NCBI GenBank assembly: GCA_023397675.1
Contig: JAEWTV010000102.1
Coordinates: forward strand, 4,557 to 68,556
Length of the DNA: 64,000 bases
Source: Bacillota bacterium
Lineage (GTDB): Bacteria; Bacillota; Clostridia; Acetivibrionales; JANLFN01
Direction: 5' to 3'
The notes beneath the pieces were generated by a model. That model saw nothing but the letters and a program-made list of their open reading frames with translations. It had not been told where the DNA came from and made no database searches. A program made the position numbers and the translations under genes. Every line of letters starts with the position of its first letter. Positions within the stretch are counted from its first letter, which is position 1. Shown in pieces: positions 60,078-64,000 of this stretch.

Positions 60078-62525
60078 TTATAGCATATTAACCGGATTTA
60101 CATCTATACTTAAGTTCACATAACGTGAAGTCGGTTGTGTATTATAATTATCTGACAAATCGCTGAGCACCTTAATAAGTTTATCCAAATTGCCTTCCTT
60201 AATTATAATTTTCCACCTGTACATATTACGTATCTTGGATAATGGTGCTCTTGAAGGCCCTATTACATCCGCATGGGTTATCAAATCCAAATATTTGCTT
60301 TTAATTGCTTCAGTAATCTGTTTAGCCTGAATGAATACATTCCTGTCAATAGCCCCGCTTAAAGTCAGGGAAGCTATATTTGAAAACGGCGGGTAACCAA
60401 GCTTTTCACGGATAATAATCTCACTATTGTAAAATTCCCTGTAATCCTGTTTTGAGGCTGCAATGATACTAAAATCATCAACATTATAAGACTGTATTAC
60501 AACACGTCCCGGCAGTTCAGATCTCCCAGCCCTTCCTGCAACCTGGGTCAAAAGTTGGAATGTCCTTTCCGAAGCTCTGAAATCATTAAGGTTAAGCATA
60601 CTGTCAGCCGCAAGCACTCCTACAAGTGTAACTCTTGGAAAGTCGTGCCCTTTTGCGACCATTTGAGTTCCTACAAGTATATTAATATTTTTCTCCTTAA
60701 ATTGATTAAGTATTTCTTCATGTGAATTCTTAAAAGAAGTTGTATCCATATCCATTCTTATGACTGAAGCATTGATAAAATTCTTTTTGGTTTCCTCTTC
60801 TATCTTTTGAGTCCCAACTCCAAAATACCTTATATGTTTGCTACCGCATTTCGGGCAAACGGAAGGATTTTTTACAGTGAAACCGCAGTAATGGCAAATA
60901 AGCCTTTCATCATGGGAATGATAGGTCATCGTAACATTGCAGTCAGGACATTTTATTGTAAATCCACAGTTGCGGCACATTACGAAGGAGGAATAACCCC
61001 TTCTGTTCATAAACAGTATCGTTTGTTCCGTGTTTTCAATATTTCTTAAAATCTCTTCATATAGTTTGCCGCTGAAAATAGTCCGGTTGCCGTTTTCAAG
61101 CTCCATTCTCATATCTACAAGTTCCACAGCAGGCATCGGATTGTCATTCGTCCTTTTAGTCATTTCTATGAGTGCTGTTTGACCCGCAGCAGCCCTGTAA
61201 TAGGTCTCCACTGATGGCGTCGCCGATCCAAGCAGCAATACGCAGCCTTCGTCCGTGCATCTTTTCCGGGCAACATCCCTGGCATGGTATTTGGGCGTTA
61301 CTTCCGATTTATATGAATTCTCATGTTCTTCATCAATAATAATAATTCCTACATTCTCAAGGGGTGCAAAAACAGCTGACCTTGCACCAACAACTACTTT
61401 GATGTTGCCTTCCTTTATAAGCCTCCATTGGTCATACCTTTCACCCATTGAAAGTCTGCTGTGTATCACGGCTACCTGTTCCCCGAACCTGCCCTTGAAT
61501 CTTTCAACCATCTGAGGTGTAAGCGAAATTTCAGGGACAAGCACAATTGCCTGCTTATTCATTTCAAAACACTTTTGTATAAGCTGTAGATAAACCTCTG
61601 TTTTCCCGCTTCCAGTAACACCATGCAGAAGTATTTCTTCAAACGTACCGCTCTCAATCGCCTGCGAAACCCTGTTTAAGGCAGCTGTCTGCTGTTCAAG
61701 CGGCTTTAACGGATATGTTGTTTCAAACACCCTGTGTTTATATGGATCACGTTTCACTTCCATATTCCATAGCTTAATGTACCCGTACTTTTCAAGTGTA
61801 TTAACAACACTTCCCGATACGCCTGCAAACCTGGAAACATCCTGTACAGAAATAACCTCATTGTCCAGAAGCATTTCGAGAACCCTGATATGCTGTATTT
61901 TTTTCAGCTTGTTGCTTTCAATATCACTTATTACTTCCTCGCGGTCTATTGCAAGGCTTGCTACCCGAATTGTCTTTTTTGATATACCAGAATCATAACG
62001 TTCTTCTATTTTGATACTTCCCGCTTCACGAAGTTGTCTTATATATTTTGAAAACGTTTTTAGTCCTGATAATTCTTTAAGTTCATCATATTCATAAATG
62101 CCGTCATTTTTTTCAAGTAATTCAATGAGTCTATTCTCATTGGGAGTAAGCTTGATATTCCTATGCACAAGAATTACAAATCTCGAAGTTTTAGCACCGA
62201 TTCCGGGCGGAAGCATACATTTTGCCGCATCCGCAAAAGTGGAAATATACATTTCCTTCATCCAGCCGGCAAGTTTAATCATATTAGGGGTAAGCACAGG
62301 AGCAGCATCTATTACCTTGCGTATATTTTTTAAATCCTTATAATCCGAATTGTCCAAAACATCTGCCACAAACGCTTCTTCGGTTCTGTCAGCCCTTCCG
62401 AAAGGTACAAGCACTCTTTTACCCGGTAAAACCTCGTTTTGCAGTTCATCAGGAATAAAGTAGTGGTATTCTTTATCAAATTTTCGTGTAGTGTTGTTTA
62501 AATAAACAGACGCAATGTTCCCCAT
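60078..62525 (-). CDS. priA: primosomal replication restart helicase PriA
   Basis: 815-residue superfamily 2 helicase that reloads replication at stalled forks. Walker A is GVTGSGKTEVYLQ, the box II is IIIDEEHENSYK, and paired zinc cysteines lie in CRNCGFTIKCPDC and CHYCGFTVKNPSVCPKCG near residue 530. The N-terminal 3'-DNA-binding domain starts ASVYLNNTTRKFDKEYHY. AAAGG precedes the ATG. First gene of the priA-def-fmt run. Confidence 0.98.
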   Translation of the reverse strand: MGNIASVYLNNTTRKFDKEYHYFIPDELQNEVLPGKRVLVPFGRADRTEEAFVADVLDNSDYKDLKNIRKVIDAAPVLTPNMIKLAGWMKEMYISTFADAAKCMLPPGIGAKTSRFVILVHRNIKLTPNENRLIELLEKNDGIYEYDELKELSGLKTFSKYIRQLREAGSIKIEERYDSGISKKTIRVASLAIDREEVISDIESNKLKKIQHIRVLEMLLDNEVISVQDVSRFAGVSGSVVNTLEKYGYIKLWNMEVKRDPYKHRVFETTYPLKPLEQQTAALNRVSQAIESGTFEEILLHGVTGSGKTEVYLQLIQKCFEMNKQAIVLVPEISLTPQMVERFKGRFGEQVAVIHSRLSMGERYDQWRLIKEGNIKVVVGARSAVFAPLENVGIIIIDEEHENSYKSEVTPKYHARDVARKRCTDEGCVLLLGSATPSVETYYRAAAGQTALIEMTKRTNDNPMPAVELVDMRMELENGNRTIFSGKLYEEILRNIENTEQTILFMNRRGYSSFVMCRNCGFTIKCPDCNVTMTYHSHDERLICHYCGFTVKNPSVCPKCGSKHIRYFGVGTQKIEEETKKNFINASVIRMDMDTTSFKNSHEEILNQFKEKNINILVGTQMVAKGHDFPRVTLVGVLAADSMLNLNDFRASERTFQLLTQVAGRAGRSELPGRVVIQSYNVDDFSIIAASKQDYREFYNSEIIIREKLGYPPFSNIASLTLSGAIDRNVFIQAKQITEAIKSKYLDLITHADVIGPSRAPLSKIRNMYRWKIIIKEGNLDKLIKVLSDLSDNYNTQPTSRYVNLSIDVNPVNML

Positions 62526-62610
62526 AAAATACCTTTAACTTTAATATTTATTATATTAATTATACCAACCCGGCTGCCCAATGCAAAACAAATACTATAG
62601 AATGGCAACA

Positions 62611-62640
62611 AAAAACGGAGATATTATTAGTATCTCCGTT
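62611..62640 (-). terminator. terminator of small P-loop gene
   Basis: AACGGAGATA (62614-62623) and TATCTCCGTT (62631-62640) form a 10-bp stem with a seven-base loop, followed on the minus strand by TTTTTTG, 16 bp after the stop at 62656. Confidence 0.9.
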
Positions 62641-62655
62641 AAGATTTCTTATTCT

Positions 62656-63063
62656 TTAAATATACTCTTTAAGGAATTCTGGCATTGTCTCAGCATCACC
62701 GTTTATACTGATATAAAACTTAACATTGAACTGAGTGGATAGTTTATTAATAACTTCAACAAATCCTTTTAATTCATTGATATTTTCTTTAACAATATAG
62801 GTCAAACCATCAATAAAAATACCGTCTACATCATAATTTGCAGATACAATTCCACAAACGAATCCCAGAAAAGCATCAGGCGATAATACCGGGAATTCAG
62901 ATACATTAATAAATCTCACTTCATGCTTAAGGTCATACATAAGTTGATTGCTGTCATCAATAAATACTACGTACCCCTTACAATCAGCAGCGAGGCTGTT
63001 TGCCGAATCAATCATGTTCTTTGTTTTTCCCGAACCCTTTTTGCCATATAGTACTTTAACCAA
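62656..63063 (-). CDS. small P-loop NTPase-like protein
   Basis: 135 residues with an N-terminal Walker A VLYGKKGSGKTKNM and a Walker-B-like DGIFIDGLTYI near residue 85. No further helicase or kinase motif is seen. This compact ATP-binding form is found in clostridia but I recognise no function. I start it at TTG 63063, 9 bases after GGAAGG; TTG at 63072 abuts the ribosome site and is less likely. Its own terminator follows. Confidence 0.75.
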   Translation of the reverse strand: MVKVLYGKKGSGKTKNMIDSANSLAADCKGYVVFIDDSNQLMYDLKHEVRFINVSEFPVLSPDAFLGFVCGIVSANYDVDGIFIDGLTYIVKENINELKGFVEVINKLSTQFNVKFYISINGDAETMPEFLKEYI

Positions 63064-63247
63064 CGGTATCAACCTTCCTTTCGTGCCTTAAATAAAACCT
63101 TGAAGTATTTTATTTATATTAAGGCAAATTTTATAGGTTATAGAGGTGGAGGACATCTATTGCCTCGTTATAAATATTTTAACAAAGTTTAATACTCTTG
63201 CCTATGCTAAATTAAAATAAATTTCACAAATAAATTTTTAATGAAAA

Positions 63248-63283
63248 CAAAAAATCTCCCATTTATTAATGGAAGATTTTTTT
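63248..63283 (-). terminator. terminator of SSB-like gene
   Basis: AAAAAATCTCCCATT and AATGGAAGATTTTTT pair with one bulged C around a short loop. On the minus strand a T-run follows, 13 bp after the SSB-like stop. Confidence 0.85.
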
Positions 63284-63296
63284 ATGTAATAAAATA

Positions 63297-63983
63297 TCAA
63301 TCTTGTTCAAGTTCATCATCATTTCTGTTCTCATCTTCACCATCCGGTTGCTGTTTGGAATCGCCAACCTCCATCTTGGAAACAGAAATTTCATAGGCAA
63401 CCTTTGTAAGAATGTCACCTGACTCAAACTTTTTCTGATATTCGCGGCTTTGGATTCTTCCCCAAACCTTTACATTGTCACCAATGGTAAGGCCCTCGGA
63501 ATATCTTGCATTTCTGCCCCAGGCTATGCATGGAATATAGTCAGATTTATTATAAGGTCTGTTAACTGCAAGCAGCATATCAGTTATCTCCCTGCCAAAT
63601 GGAGTAGTCCTGTAAATAGGCCTTTTGCAGATAAAACCGTTAAGATAAATCTGATTAGGATTTTTTATACTTTTTTCATCCTCCAGAAAATTAATCTCTC
63701 TGGCGAACACTGTCAGCACCAGTCTGTTGCCTTCCGTGTTATAGCTGTTATATGAACGGAATTGACCTTCAATTTCAATAACCTTACCAATCTCCAGTTT
63801 TTGTGTGGTAATTAACCGTTCAGATATTGTTACCGGAATTTTATCATAGCTGTTACTTAACCTCGGTACTTCCAGCAGGAAAGAATAAAAGCCTTCCCCA
63901 TAAACCGCGTGACTGTACTCGGTATCCGAAACAACTCTCCCGGAAATGGTCACAACGTTGTTCTCTATGATGTTACCGACCAT
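63297..63983 (-). CDS. single-stranded DNA-binding-like protein with two OB folds
   Basis: 228 residues. Two SSB-type OB domains lie at about 5-100 (NNVVTISGRVVSDTEYSHAVYGEGFYSFLLEVPR) and 105-200 (NQIYLNGFICKRPIYRTTPFGREITDMLLAVNRPYNKSDYIPCIAWGRNA). An acidic tail ends NDDELEQD, similar to SSB C-terminal tips that recruit partners but lacking the usual DDDIPF. A standard SSB has one OB fold, so this is a paralogue, probably with a special role. Upstream neighbours are outside the window. Confidence 0.85.
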   Translation of the reverse strand: MVGNIIENNVVTISGRVVSDTEYSHAVYGEGFYSFLLEVPRLSNSYDKIPVTISERLITTQKLEIGKVIEIEGQFRSYNSYNTEGNRLVLTVFAREINFLEDEKSIKNPNQIYLNGFICKRPIYRTTPFGREITDMLLAVNRPYNKSDYIPCIAWGRNARYSEGLTIGDNVKVWGRIQSREYQKKFESGDILTKVAYEISVSKMEVGDSKQQPDGEDENRNDDELEQD

Positions 63984-64000
63984 CCGACCCCAACTCCCCT

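Noticed and set aside
1..64000. CRISPR array, rRNA genes, insertion sequence with intact transposase
   Set aside because: No regularly spaced direct repeats, rRNA-like sequence or transposase motifs were seen anywhere in the window.

Overview
The window is low-GC, AT-rich chromosomal DNA from an anaerobic, endospore-forming clostridium that handles plant polysaccharides. The evidence is a GerA-type germinant receptor operon, rubrerythrin, a flavodoxin-ferredoxin protein, glycogen synthase, GH3/GH5/GH9 glycosidases, a Trp T-box and a Firmicutes-type priA-def-fmt-rsmB-rlmN-prpC-prkC-rsgA-rpe-thiN cluster. A cellulolytic Ruminiclostridium-like genome is my inference; no rRNA is present to confirm it.

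Layout. 1-2.2 kb: GH3 glycosidase (cut by the window edge) and glycogen synthase, minus strand. 2.2-7.1 kb: hairpin-rich leader and a germination receptor operon (A, B, C subunits plus a 56-residue two-helix protein), facing a DUF421 membrane protein. 7.9-17 kb: rubrerythrin, a DinB-like protein, an ECF sigma/DUF4179 anti-sigma pair, YitT, a sensor kinase with a lipoprotein esterase, a VOC protein, and an EFR1 protein divergent from an HxlR regulator that is followed by a decayed second HxlR. 17.2-22.8 kb: a candidate regulon of a SigZ-like sigma factor with a cysteine-rich tail. Three transcription units (soft-metal type permease; 72-residue cysteine-rich protein; cytoplasmic GH9-GH5 operon) each start with the same ECF promoter, with identical 15-bp spacing. 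22.9-31.9 kb: HxlR/nitroreductase pair, trpBA under a Trp T-box, methyltransferase, TetR, S11 carboxypeptidase, a soluble GSDH-like beta-propeller and a small membrane protein.

32-36.6 kb looks like an island next to tRNA-Ala(GGC). It holds a hypothetical membrane protein, a decayed phage HNH nuclease, a nested hairpin element, a proteasome-like Ntn-hydrolase homologue, a Schlafen-AlbA_2/ATPase protein, and a GC-richer element bounded by a copy of the tRNA 3' end. 36.8-45.1 kb: ArsR regulator with an ABC exporter, an alcohol dehydrogenase, small membrane proteins with an XRE regulator, a CPBP protease and a YtrA-like GntR-ABC operon. 45.3-48.2 kb: rqcH and an aminotransferase, plus strand. 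48.3-64 kb: the conserved housekeeping cluster on the minus strand (Ogt, thiamine pyrophosphokinase, Rpe, RsgA, PrkC, PrpC, RlmN, RsmB, YugP, Fmt, Def, PriA), then a small P-loop protein and a two-OB-fold SSB-like protein.

Many minus-strand genes have clear intrinsic terminators. Several genes appear to start at TTG, judged from Shine-Dalgarno position. All functions are assigned from motifs and remembered family architecture; no searches were run.
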